DNA of 64,000 nucleotides, taken from positions 1 to 64,000 of the forward strand of contig CADCIX010000004.1 of assembly GCA_902801565.1 (NCBI GenBank), given 5' to 3'. This DNA is from an uncultured Veillonellaceae bacterium (GTDB lineage: Bacteria; Bacillota; Negativicutes; Selenomonadales; Selenomonadaceae). The position numbers and the translations under genes were made by a program. Below the pieces are notes generated by a model. The model was given only the letters and a program-made list of their open reading frames with translations, had not been told where the DNA came from and searched no databases. Positions 8,441 to 16,940 of the stretch are shown here, one piece after another; position 1 is the stretch's first letter; every line of letters starts with the position of its first letter.

Positions 8441-11400
8441 TCAATTTCTATCATTGTCCGATTTGAGCAAGTGTTTGTTCTCATACATTCTTTGGTCAGC
8501 GCGTTCAAAGACTGCGGCTACGCATTTGTCATTTTCATATCTTGACATGCCGCAAGCAATCCCGATTCCATTTGCACGGGCAGCTTCCTCATTATATCTG
8601 CGCATTGCTTCAATCCGTTCATCAATTTGCTCATAATCCTGACCCTGTGCAATCACAGCAAACTCATCACCACCCACTCGGAAAACCGGACTACGCTTGA
8701 AGATATCACAGATGATCTTACTTGCGTCACGGATGCACCGATCGCCGGCTTGATGTCCAAAGGAATCGTTGATCTTTTTCAGATTGTTCACGTCAAGAAT
8801 CACGATGGCGAAGGGCGTTTGCTGATGATCCGTTATCTGACGGTCCAACAGCGTCTCCATCTCCAAATAGGCATGCTTGTTCTTGATGCCTGTCAGCGCG
8901 TCAATAGTCGCCCGGGACTGTGCTTGATCAAGGCGTTCTTTCATTTCCGTCTCCTGCCGAACCTGCTTATCAATGTCATTAACCCCGACGATCAAGCGCG
9001 GACCATCCTTCTCCTCAACCAATGCAGCCTTCATCTGAACGTGAAGCGGCTTGCCATCCATCATGATGCGGTAACCCCATGTGAAGATACCACTGCGTTC
9101 AATCTCTGCCAGTATGTTTTCTTTGGTGAAGGCCGCGAGGAAACGGCTCAAATCCTGTGGATGGTTATAAACACAGGCATCCCTCCGCACTGCGTTGAAG
9201 AAGTCTGTCCCCTCCTTCTCCGTGTCGAAGCTCTCCACATAGTTACTGGTGGCACTGAACTCCCGATAGTGGTCGGTCTCGGGATCCACAACGTAGATGA
9301 CAATAAAGTTGCCGGTGATCGCATGCAGACGGGCATAGATGACCCGCTCCTCCCGGATGCGTGCCTCCTCGCGGCGATGCTGCATCACCTCATCGATATC
9401 CCTGACGGCAAGGACGATAAACCGCGGATCATCCTCCATGCGCGTAACTCTCATCAAGACATAGAAGGTCCGGCCATCCTTGATCCTGCGGTAAACCAGC
9501 TCGAACACCTCGTTGCCTTCCAGTGCTTTGGAGAGGAACTCCCGATTCATGGCCTGCACGAAGGCTTCCTGATCCTCCGGATGCACGAACAGCCTGGCAT
9601 CCCGTTTGCATCCTTCAAAGAAGTCCGAGCCCCTCCGCGCTTCACTGAGCACGCCGCGTTCGTTGTCGGTATTGAATTCGATGAACTCGTCGTTGTCCAT
9701 ATTGACATAGTACAGATCCGTGTAGCCCCTGGCCAGTCCATGTGCCAGATGCGTAAAGATCATGGCGGTATCGCTCGCCTTCCGATAGTCCTCCTTTGCC
9801 CGGGTGTTTTCCCGCTGCAAGCGAAGAATGCCCGTCACGTCCTGGCAGAAGCCCTGCAGGCATAAGCGCCCGGAGGGGTCGGTGTATTTCAGCTTGGTGG
9901 TCCAGAACTGGCGCTGATTCCCCGCAGCGTCCGGCACATCCTCAAAGAAGATGTACGGCTTGTCCATCCGGAGTGCTGCCTGATCATCCTCCACAAAATG
10001 CGCTGCCGTCTCCGCATCGAAAATCTCTGCGTCTGTCAAGCCCACAACTCCATCCGGCGTCTCCTTATGCGCGTATTCCGCAAAAGCCTGGTTGCAGGCC
10101 AGATAGACGCCAGTTCCAGCGTCTTTTGTAAAGGCCATGCCGGGAATGCTGTCCAGCAGGGAGGTGATCGTCTGATTCAATGCGCCGATCTTCCGAGCCT
10201 CCTCCTGCTGTTTCATATGCGCGTCAATGATGCTGATGCCAAGGATGAGGCAGTTTCCGCCGTGCATCCGCGTGATTTTCATATTGACATACATGGGGGA
10301 TCCCGTATCGATCAGACGGTAGGTGGTTGTAAACACGCCCTGCTTTTCAATCTCCCGAAGAACATTTTCCTTTGTAAACAAGGCAAGGAAGGGTTCTCTG
10401 TCTTCTTCATAAATACGGGTCATTGCCTCGCGTCTTGCCGACGCAAAGAAATCCTCGCCGTGCCGCACGACAGACAGTTCTTCACCGCCAACCTGGGAAG
10501 AATACTCAATGTAGTCGTTTGTATCCAGGTCAATCGCGAAGATATTGTAATAGTCGGCGGCAAGAGCCTGCGCGATATCAGCATATGTTTCGCCTTTGCC
10601 CGATTCACTGATAAAGAGCACGGCAATCGCAACCGATTCCTTCCCGTTCACCGGATTTTTCCCAAGGATCCTTACAAAGGAATGAACAACAGCGCCGTCC
10701 TGGATTTCTTCGTCAACAAATGTGCGGTTGTTATTGTCCCTGCTTTGCTCAATTGCTTTCATGAAAGTTGAGCCTGGGCCTTCCATTGGAACAGTATATT
10801 CCACCTCCGGATCAGACAGATCGAACCCGAAAGCGCGTCTCATGAAATCACGGAAGGACTGATTGCTTCGGACATATTTTACTTTGTCTCCTTCGGCACT
10901 GACTTCCATAATGCCCATAGGAACCGTATCAAAGGTGTTTTTGGTCACGCTGTCATCCAGATTTGCCAGGAAGGACAGGTCGAAGAGGTTCACTCGTCCG
11001 ATACGCTCATAGTACCTTGATTCCTGCGGATTTTCTCTTTGAATCAGGTTGCTTCTTTCGCGCAGCACCTTGAGCGTCCCAAAGGGTATCGGCTTGCTGA
11101 AGTAGAATCCCTGCAGCTTGGAGCAGCCGATTTCCCGCAGGAAACGAACCTGCTCCTCGGTTTCCACGCCCTCACATACGGTGTCCACACCAAGGGAAGC
11201 AGCCATCTTCATCAGCTCGGTCAGAATGATTTTCCCGCCGTCTCCCTCGTCCAGCTTCCGCAGGAAGCTCATATCAAATTTGATCAGATCAAACTGAATG
11301 CTCTGAAGCACGTTCAGGGATGAATAACCGCTTCCGAAGTCATCCATCCAAACAGGGAAGCCGAGATTCCGGAACCTTTCAATCTGCTCCTTCATGAATC

Positions 11401-13210
11401 CAAGATCACTGCCGATGATGCTCTCTGTAATCTCAATGTTAAGCAGAGCCCGGTCCATGCCAGCCTCATCCACACGCTTCCTTATCTCTTCCACTATGTC
11501 ACAGGCGTCGAAATCGGAACGCGAGAGGTTCACGGAATGGGGGACGGCATAAAAACCGGCGGCCCTTTTTTCTTTCATGGAATCCAAAATCTGATCGACC
11601 ATGTACAGATCCAGCTTGTAGATCAGTCTCGCATCTTCCAGGGCCGGAATGAAGTCAGCCGGGGACAGAAAACCTTTTTCCGGATCGATCCATCTTGCCA
11701 GCGCTTCCACATCGCAAACCTGTTCACTGACGGCGCGAATGATTGGCTGGAGATACATCTGAATCCATTTTTCTTTGATTGCCCTGTCAATATTCTCGAT
11801 GATGTACTGCCTTTTCGCAGCTTCTTCACTCAGATTCTGATCGTAATAGCTTACAGCCGTCTCATATCTGCCGCTTAATTCGCCGCAAGCCATCTTTGCC
11901 CTGTCACAAGCAACACTGGCAGGAACTGGTTCACTCTCCGCAATATAGACGCCGATATGGACAGGAAGGTTCTTCCCTTCATTCATCTCCCGGCTCTTTG
12001 CGAACAAGTCAAGCAGTTTATTGTCCAGACCGTCCTTTTCCGTCTGTACAGCGAAATGATCGGCGCTGATGCGGCAGCTATGCTCCTTTCCAAAGGTGCC
12101 TGCCAGTATTTCCGCAAAAGCCCTGAGCAGGTTGTCGCCCTCAAGAAAGCCGTACTTCGTATTGAAGAACTTCATTCCGCTGAAATCCATATACAGCAAA
12201 ACAGGCGTACCACCATTTTCCAGTAACCTGTCCCTGCCTGCCTCCGCCAGTTCAAAGAAATAAGACATGTTCGGAAGACCGGTAAGAGCATCATAACGCA
12301 GCTTCTCTTCCTGCTCTTTCCGGACGGTGTGAATTCTCTGCATGGCAATCACGATGATAGCAGCCAAAAGCAGAACCACAAAAAGGATAGCTAACCTGTA
12401 TTGATAAAGATAATCATAGAGATCATACTGATACAATCGTTTGGAGGTATGCTCCAGAACGATTGCCTGGCGGCGGGTGTCGGTCAGCGAGGCAATGCCG
12501 CTGTTCAGCCGCTCAATGATCATGCGGCCTTCCTGCGTATCCTTTGCCCCTGCCCGGAAGTCCATGGAAAACATGGCCGATGGCTGAACCACCAGGTCAC
12601 CGTAGGACGGCTTTTGCAGTACGTAGCTCCAGACATAGGAGTTGTGCAGCAAAGCGTCCACTTTTCCTGCACGGAGCGCGTTCACACATTCGTCCATCGT
12701 ATCGTACATCGTGATTTCGATGCCCGGAAAAAGCTTGCGGACAGTTTCCGCCCCTCCGCCAAGGGAACTGAGCATCCCGACGCGAATATCATTCAAAGGA
12801 GGCACCTCGCGGCGGTTTTCCGTGACCAGGACAAACGGTGTCTGTATCAATTTGTCTGAAACGACAGATGGATTCCCGGCACTGCTGGTAATGGCGCTGC
12901 CAAAGGGTAAAACAATGTCATACGCATCGTTATCCAGCGCATCCTTCAGCGTTCCTTCCCCGATGGGCATAAAGGTGACGGAGTATCCTGCTTCTTCCGC
13001 TGCCGTACGCATCAGGTCCACGCCAATGCCGGTAAGCTCTCCGGTGTCTGTATCCTGATAGAAGACAGGACATCGGTTCGCTGGCACGCCAACCGTCAGA
13101 GCATCATCCTTCCCGGGGGCGGCAAGGGCTGGCATGACCGCCAAAGACAGCACAACGATCACGCATAACAGGACAGTCAATAGAACCTTTACTATTCTTT
13201 TTTCTCTCAT
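8441..13210 (-). CDS. Membrane signalling protein: solute-binding domain, degenerate GGDEF, EAL, PAS repeats, GGDEF
   Basis: 1589 residues from the ATG at 13210, where a clean signal peptide begins (MREKRIVKVLLTVLL...PALAAP). Order seen: periplasmic solute-binding domain (about 35-265), membrane helix (about 273-295), a GGDEF domain whose active site is degenerate (RISADHF instead of GGDEF), an EAL domain (about 490-740), several PAS-like sensor modules, and a C-terminal GGDEF with intact RVGGDEF. The EAL domain keeps EALARW, NIEITES, DDFGSGYSSL, IKFD and EGVETEEQ, so phosphodiesterase activity is plausible. The last GGDEF lacks the RxxD inhibitory site at the usual place, so it should escape product inhibition. 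It probably links an external amino-acid-like ligand to cyclic di-GMP turnover. No obvious operon partner. Confidence 0.88.
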   Translation of the reverse strand: MREKRIVKVLLTVLLCVIVVLSLAVMPALAAPGKDDALTVGVPANRCPVFYQDTDTGELTGIGVDLMRTAAEEAGYSVTFMPIGEGTLKDALDNDAYDIVLPFGSAITSSAGNPSVVSDKLIQTPFVLVTENRREVPPLNDIRVGMLSSLGGGAETVRKLFPGIEITMYDTMDECVNALRAGKVDALLHNSYVWSYVLQKPSYGDLVVQPSAMFSMDFRAGAKDTQEGRMIIERLNSGIASLTDTRRQAIVLEHTSKRLYQYDLYDYLYQYRLAILFVVLLLAAIIVIAMQRIHTVRKEQEEKLRYDALTGLPNMSYFFELAEAGRDRLLENGGTPVLLYMDFSGMKFFNTKYGFLEGDNLLRAFAEILAGTFGKEHSCRISADHFAVQTEKDGLDNKLLDLFAKSREMNEGKNLPVHIGVYIAESEPVPASVACDRAKMACGELSGRYETAVSYYDQNLSEEAAKRQYIIENIDRAIKEKWIQMYLQPIIRAVSEQVCDVEALARWIDPEKGFLSPADFIPALEDARLIYKLDLYMVDQILDSMKEKRAAGFYAVPHSVNLSRSDFDACDIVEEIRKRVDEAGMDRALLNIEITESIIGSDLGFMKEQIERFRNLGFPVWMDDFGSGYSSLNVLQSIQFDLIKFDMSFLRKLDEGDGGKIILTELMKMAASLGVDTVCEGVETEEQVRFLREIGCSKLQGFYFSKPIPFGTLKVLRERSNLIQRENPQESRYYERIGRVNLFDLSFLANLDDSVTKNTFDTVPMGIMEVSAEGDKVKYVRSNQSFRDFMRRAFGFDLSDPEVEYTVPMEGPGSTFMKAIEQSRDNNNRTFVDEEIQDGAVVHSFVRILGKNPVNGKESVAIAVLFISESGKGETYADIAQALAADYYNIFAIDLDTNDYIEYSSQVGGEELSVVRHGEDFFASARREAMTRIYEEDREPFLALFTKENVLREIEKQGVFTTTYRLIDTGSPMYVNMKITRMHGGNCLILGISIIDAHMKQQEEARKIGALNQTITSLLDSIPGMAFTKDAGTGVYLACNQAFAEYAHKETPDGVVGLTDAEIFDAETAAHFVEDDQAALRMDKPYIFFEDVPDAAGNQRQFWTTKLKYTDPSGRLCLQGFCQDVTGILRLQRENTRAKEDYRKASDTAMIFTHLAHGLARGYTDLYYVNMDNDEFIEFNTDNERGVLSEARRGSDFFEGCKRDARLFVHPEDQEAFVQAMNREFLSKALEGNEVFELVYRRIKDGRTFYVLMRVTRMEDDPRFIVLAVRDIDEVMQHRREEARIREERVIYARLHAITGNFIVIYVVDPETDHYREFSATSNYVESFDTEKEGTDFFNAVRRDACVYNHPQDLSRFLAAFTKENILAEIERSGIFTWGYRIMMDGKPLHVQMKAALVEEKDGPRLIVGVNDIDKQVRQETEMKERLDQAQSRATIDALTGIKNKHAYLEMETLLDRQITDHQQTPFAIVILDVNNLKKINDSFGHQAGDRCIRDASKIICDIFKRSPVFRVGGDEFAVIAQGQDYEQIDERIEAMRRYNEEAARANGIGIACGMSRYENDKCVAAVFERADQRMYENKHLLKSDNDRN

Positions 13211-13315
13211 CGTTGAGCACCATCCTCTATCTTCCTTCACGGGTTCACTACTACAAGTATTCGTCACATCTGTCGAAAGTCCTTCCTTTGACACAGGCCT
13301 TGTGCCTCAGCTTTA

Positions 13316-13344
13316 TTGACAGGCTTTTCGGCTTTCTGTTATAA
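13316..13344 (+). promoter_or_regulatory. Predicted promoter reading toward the DUF234 ATPase
   Basis: TTGACA (13316-13321), 17-base spacer, TTATAA (13339-13344). It would transcribe the folded element at 13344-13432 and then the ATPase gene. Confidence 0.45.
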
Positions 13345-13432
13345 CGAGGCAAGAGATGTCCCCCAACCTCTGTAGGTGGGGGGATGGATGCAAATAACAG
13401 GCGGCGAGCCAATATCTTCCGCCTCGTTGAAA
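13344..13432 (+). other. Folded element 1 (nested hairpins, unknown identity)
   Basis: An outer stem pairs ACGAGGC plus AAGA near 13344-13356 with TCTT and GCCTCGT ending at 13432. Inside is a C/G-rich hairpin, CCCCC-ACCT-ctgt-AGGT-GGGG, at about 13360-13383. A related C/G hairpin and the tail CAATAAGT recur at 16107-16170 (element 2). The shape recalls subterminal hairpins of IS200/IS605-type elements or a structured RNA, but no transposase is present, so identity is open. Confidence 0.35.
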
Positions 13433-13475
13433 CGTCAATAAGTTAGTGAATTGAAAGTTTGCAAAGGAGCCCATC

Positions 13476-14885
13476 ATGTTCTACTGCAGAGAGGAAGAAT
13501 TGAAAAAACTGAAGAAAAGGTATGACAATGGTGCCTTCGAATGCATCATCATCTATGGAAGGAGACGGGTCGGAAAGACTGCCCTGATAAATGAGTTCTG
13601 CAAGGATAAGCCCACGGTATATTTCTCAGCTCTTAAGGCGACGGCAAGCAAAAACCTATCTGCTCTCTCCAAGGCAATCCACCTATTCAAAGAACCGGAT
13701 GCCCTAAGTTTCCCCCAGTACCAAACCTTTGATGATGCGCTAAGAGAAATCAGCAGGCTGGCCCAGGATGACCGTCTGGTCTTTGTCATTGATGAATATC
13801 CATATTTAGCAAAGGCAGAAGATGCAATCTCCTCTTTGCTGCAGCACATCATTGACCACACCTGGACAAAGACAAAGCTGTATTTGATTCTGTGCGGCTC
13901 ATCCATGAGCTTTATGGAAAAGCAGGTATTGGGGGACGAAAGTCCCTTGTACGGACGCAGGACAGGGCAATTCAAGCTGGAATCACTCACTTACAGAGAA
14001 ACTTCCATATTCTGCCCCCATCTGACCCCGGAACAAAATGCGATTGTTTATGGCATAACCGGCGGTATCCCCCATTACATAAGGAAATTGAATGTCAAAG
14101 ATGATGTAGATGAGGCTCTTAAGGAAAATCTCTTCGACAGATCCAGCTACTTATTCGAGGAGCCGGAAAACCTTTTGAAACAGGAACTTAGGGAACCATC
14201 ACAATACAGCGATATCCTGTCTGCCATTGCCGAAGGGTCCTCCAAAATGGCAGAAATAGCCTCCCAGTGCAAGATAGACACTGCGACCTGCTCTAAATAC
14301 ATCAAAACACTCAGGGAACTGGGAATCGTGAAACGAGAGCGCCCCCTGGCCAATGCAAATTCGAAGCAAACCATCTATTCCATCGATGATAGTTTTTTTA
14401 GATTTTGGTATCGTTTTGTGCCGGACAACACTGCATTGATTGTATCCGGCAGGATACAGCGGGTGTATGACAAGGTGATCAAGCCATATATCCCTGATTT
14501 CATGGGCTTCGTTTTTGAACGCATGTGCCATGATTATTTGTTGTACTATGCTGACAACCTGCCCTATGAAATCCTGTCCTTGGGCAGATGGTGGGGAAAT
14601 CATCCGGCAGAGAAAAAGGAAATAGAGATTGATATCGTGGGAGAAATTCTCGAGGATTCCGGCGAGAAGTCCTATCTCATAGGCTCCTGCAAATACAGAA
14701 ACACGAAGATTGGCCGTGACGAATTGGAGCTGATGCGCAATTACGGAGCAGTTTTTTCCAGAGGGAAAAACTGCAGGTACGTAATTTTCTCCAAGTCCGG
14801 ATTCACCCGGGAACTCAAGGAATGCAGCGATGCAGGTGCAGTTATGCTGGTAACGTTAAACAAGATGATGGGCAGGGATGGTTAA
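13476..14885 (+). CDS. Archaeal-type ATPase with DUF234-like nuclease-fold C-terminus
   Basis: 469 residues, start MFYCREEELKKL at an ATG with AAAGGAG upstream. Walker A is GRRRVGKTALINEF (about 28-41), Walker B is VFVIDEYPYL (about 106), and ILCGSSMSFMEKQV supplies a sensor-like segment. A winged-helix region follows (MAEIASQCKIDTATCSKYI). The C-terminal part has EIEIDIVGEI and YLIGSCKYRN, compatible with the PD-(D/E)xK fold of DUF234. Proteins of this class are common accessory or defence-like genes of unknown role. It converges on the Fic gene with overlapping stop codons (TTAA). Patchy occurrence and nearby repeats suggest transfer. Confidence 0.8.
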   Translation: MFYCREEELKKLKKRYDNGAFECIIIYGRRRVGKTALINEFCKDKPTVYFSALKATASKNLSALSKAIHLFKEPDALSFPQYQTFDDALREISRLAQDDRLVFVIDEYPYLAKAEDAISSLLQHIIDHTWTKTKLYLILCGSSMSFMEKQVLGDESPLYGRRTGQFKLESLTYRETSIFCPHLTPEQNAIVYGITGGIPHYIRKLNVKDDVDEALKENLFDRSSYLFEEPENLLKQELREPSQYSDILSAIAEGSSKMAEIASQCKIDTATCSKYIKTLRELGIVKRERPLANANSKQTIYSIDDSFFRFWYRFVPDNTALIVSGRIQRVYDKVIKPYIPDFMGFVFERMCHDYLLYYADNLPYEILSLGRWWGNHPAEKKEIEIDIVGEILEDSGEKSYLIGSCKYRNTKIGRDELELMRNYGAVFSRGKNCRYVIFSKSGFTRELKECSDAGAVMLVTLNKMMGRDG

Positions 14886-15640
14886 GCAGTTCCAACAAAT
14901 TTTTCAACACGTTTCCCCCAAGTCTTTTCTAGTTCTTTTTTCATAAAGTTTACCATCTTAGCAATGGATTGATTTTTGTCCCAATCTTGCAGTGCATCGT
15001 AGTATTCATTTTTATCTTCATTGAAAATTACCATTGGTGGATGATTATGGGAAACCAACAGATAATTGATCAACAATCTGCCAGTACGTCCATTCCCATC
15101 AGAAAATGGATGGATATTTTCCATCTTACAATGGAAAAAGGCAACTACCTTGAGTATATTGGCTGAATTCAACTCATTAGAAGCTATATCTTCAACAAGT
15201 TCCCTCATTTCCTCAGCAGTCTCCTCAGCCGAGGCCCCCACTTCATCCTGCCCTACGATATAATCATGCTTTTTATACTCACCAGGACGTTCTCCAATCG
15301 TATAACGTCTTCTATCATAGGTGTTTTTCGTTAGCTCATATTGAAATTCTTTTATCAGCTCTTCACTAAGCGGGCTTCTTTTATCAAAATGGTCAAGCAT
15401 CAAGTAAATTGCATCCTTGGCGTTTCTGATTTCAAATAATGTCCTTAAGTCCCCTGTGTAAGATGAAACACTATCATTCTCAAAAATTTCCCTGGTATCA
15501 TTAAATGTAATGTTAGGATTCTCAATTTTTCCGGAATGATAAGCAAAGTTTATAATCTGCCCGTTCAAAACAGCTTCCAAATCTGCTGCTGTTCTTACCT
15601 TCAATGATTTCCAATATGTCAGATAATCCTTGTATTCCAC
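14882..15640 (-). CDS. Fic family protein (AMP transferase-like)
   Basis: 252 residues. The Fic active-site loop HPFSDGNGRTGR (about residue 180) matches HPFx(D/E)GNGRxxR completely, so transfer of AMP (or another phosphate-containing group) onto a target hydroxyl is expected. A likely inhibitory motif, SGKIEN, fits (S/T)xxxE(G/N) near residue 36, ahead of the Fic fold, as in class II self-inhibited Fic proteins. It is an unusually AT-rich gene for this window, with codon use unlike its neighbours, suggesting acquisition. It has no separate antitoxin gene. Its stop overlaps that of the convergent ATPase. Confidence 0.9.
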   Translation of the reverse strand: MEYKDYLTYWKSLKVRTAADLEAVLNGQIINFAYHSGKIENPNITFNDTREIFENDSVSSYTGDLRTLFEIRNAKDAIYLMLDHFDKRSPLSEELIKEFQYELTKNTYDRRRYTIGERPGEYKKHDYIVGQDEVGASAEETAEEMRELVEDIASNELNSANILKVVAFFHCKMENIHPFSDGNGRTGRLLINYLLVSHNHPPMVIFNEDKNEYYDALQDWDKNQSIAKMVNFMKKELEKTWGKRVEKFVGTA

Positions 15641-15775
15641 AACATACTTCCTCCTTTCGTAAGGAACCGGAAGACAATAGCATTAGGAAGATATTTTGGC
15701 GTGTTTCAAAACCGCCTAAATTCGCTTGACACTCCAGTTGCCTAAAAGTTTTCTTAACTGCTGTTCAAATAATGT

Positions 15776-15862
15776 CTTAGTGTCCCGCCTCGTTCATATC
15801 CATAATAATTGCCCGATATGCAGCCATCTGCGTTGTCGTTCGCTTGACGTAGCTCTGCTACG
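15776..15862 (+). mobile_element. MITE left arm (copy A, incomplete)
   Basis: The left ~85 bases match the complete MITE at 18005-18209 closely (TAGTGTCCCGCCTCGTTCA, then CATATCC and AATAATTGCCCGATATGC). The right arm is missing and is replaced by unrelated sequence with hairpins, up to copy B. Confidence 0.6.
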
Positions 15863-15874
15863 CCTGCGCTCTCT

Positions 15875-15900
15875 GCCTTGCAGATGAAAATCTGCAAGGC
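15875..15900. repeat. Perfect 11-bp hairpin between MITE copies
   Basis: GCCTTGCAGAT, loop GAAA, ATCTGCAAGGC: a perfect 11-base stem with a GNRA-type tetraloop. No T tract follows. A second, weaker hairpin (GCAAGTT...AACTTGTTGC) lies at about 15909-15932. Confidence 0.5.
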
Positions 15901-15932
15901 GTGATACAGCAAGTTATTAAAAACTTGTTGCA

Positions 15933-16096
15933 CTAGTGTAAGCCCTCGTTCATCTTTATAACAATTGCCCGCTATGCAGTCATCTGCTTTGTCATCGTCG
16001 GTTGACGTAGCACCGCTACGTCGCCCTCCTCTTCCTAGCATCTGACCACATATCGAACAATTGATTATTCTAAATCTGAACGAGGTCTTACACTAG
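15933..16096. mobile_element. MITE, copy B (164 bp, IS630/mariner-like ends)
   Basis: It begins CTAGTGTAAGCCCTCGTTCA and ends with the inverted form TGAACGAGGTCTTACACTAG, one mismatch over 20. The ends sit in CTAG, the usual IS630-type target in which TA is duplicated. Internal sequence (CAATTGCCCGCTATGCAG, GACGTAGCACCGCTACG) parallels copies A and C. It carries no gene; a short reverse-strand reading frame across copies A and B is not a real gene. Confidence 0.7.
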
Positions 16097-16106
16097 TCGA
16101 CGTTTC

Positions 16107-16154
16107 AACAAGAAAAGTCCCCCCACCTATAGAGGCTGGGGAACTTCTCTTGTT
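16107..16154. other. Folded element 2 (long hairpin related to element 1)
   Basis: AACAAGA plus AAGT-CCCC pairs with GGGG-AACTT-TCTTGTT, enclosing an ACCT...AGG inner stem. The tail TATCAATAAGTGAA resembles CGTCAATAAGTTAGTGAA after element 1 (13433-13450). The two elements bracket the ATPase/Fic/MITE patch. Confidence 0.35.
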
Positions 16155-16175
16155 ATATCAATAAGTGAACATTTC

Positions 16176-16940
16176 TCACAAAAGTGCCCTTTGAATACGA
16201 AACAATTCCTCAAGCAGCCATTCGGAAAACACGGCTCCTTCGGGCTGCAATAGACAATTTCCCCCCACCATGCCCCCCAGGGATCTTGCCGCAAAGGCCC
16301 TGTCTGCAACCTCCAGCATGGGAAGATCCATGGTGCTGTCACCGGCGGCGCAGACATAGCAGCCCTGCCTTGTTTCTTTCAGCCGTGCCAGAGCTTTGCC
16401 CTTCCCCACCGCCGGAGGAAAGAAATAGATCTTCCTGCCCATATGCTCCACATCCAACTGCGTCTGTGTGCGAAATGCATTTGCATGGGCCGCAGCATCC
16501 ACACCCTCATCACAGTACAGGAACAGATAGCTGTCATCCACGATCCGGCAACGGATAAAATCCTTTACCAAGGACTGTCTCTCACAGTGCGCATTCATCT
16601 CGTCACGCCAGGCATCTATCAAAGGTTTCACCTGCCCTGCCCACGCATCATCAGGTGTGCCCCGGCGCAGCAGAACAGCCCCGTTGGTGGTGACAGCCAG
16701 TTCCGGCTCGCAGCCTTCCGGCCAGCTGATTCTCTTGTACTGCTCTATGGACCGTGTCGTGACCGGCACGAGTTCCACCAGCTGCACAGCCCGCCGCAGG
16801 AGGTCGATGGCCTTTCTGGTCAGGAAGCTCTGTTCCCTGCCCTGGTACAGCTCCACACATACATCCCCATCCTGCCTGCATCGATGGGAAACCAGCAGGG
16901 TGTTGTCAAGGTCACAGGCAAAAAGTATCTTCTTCTCCAT
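16176..16940 (-). CDS. HAD-superfamily phosphatase of the Ter biosynthetic module
   Basis: 254 residues. All HAD motifs are visible: FACDLDNTLL (nucleophile and general acid Asp), PVTTRS (motif II Thr), a Lys in GKGKAL and AAGDSTMDLPML (metal-binding Asp). The large cap is of the Cof-like type. It is the last gene of the leftward Ter cluster and its start overlaps the stop of the PRTase-PELOTA gene (TGATG). HAD phosphatases occur in Ter-linked operons with two PRTases and an aldolase, where they are proposed to dephosphorylate a nucleotide-like intermediate. The substrate is unknown. Confidence 0.82.
   Translation of the reverse strand: MEKKILFACDLDNTLLVSHRCRQDGDVCVELYQGREQSFLTRKAIDLLRRAVQLVELVPVTTRSIEQYKRISWPEGCEPELAVTTNGAVLLRRGTPDDAWAGQVKPLIDAWRDEMNAHCERQSLVKDFIRCRIVDDSYLFLYCDEGVDAAAHANAFRTQTQLDVEHMGRKIYFFPPAVGKGKALARLKETRQGCYVCAAGDSTMDLPMLEVADRAFAARSLGGMVGGNCLLQPEGAVFSEWLLEELFRIQRALL

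Noticed and set aside
15754-16041. 95-residue reverse-strand frame
   Set aside because: It consists of two MITE copies read through; repeats in the translation reflect repeated DNA.
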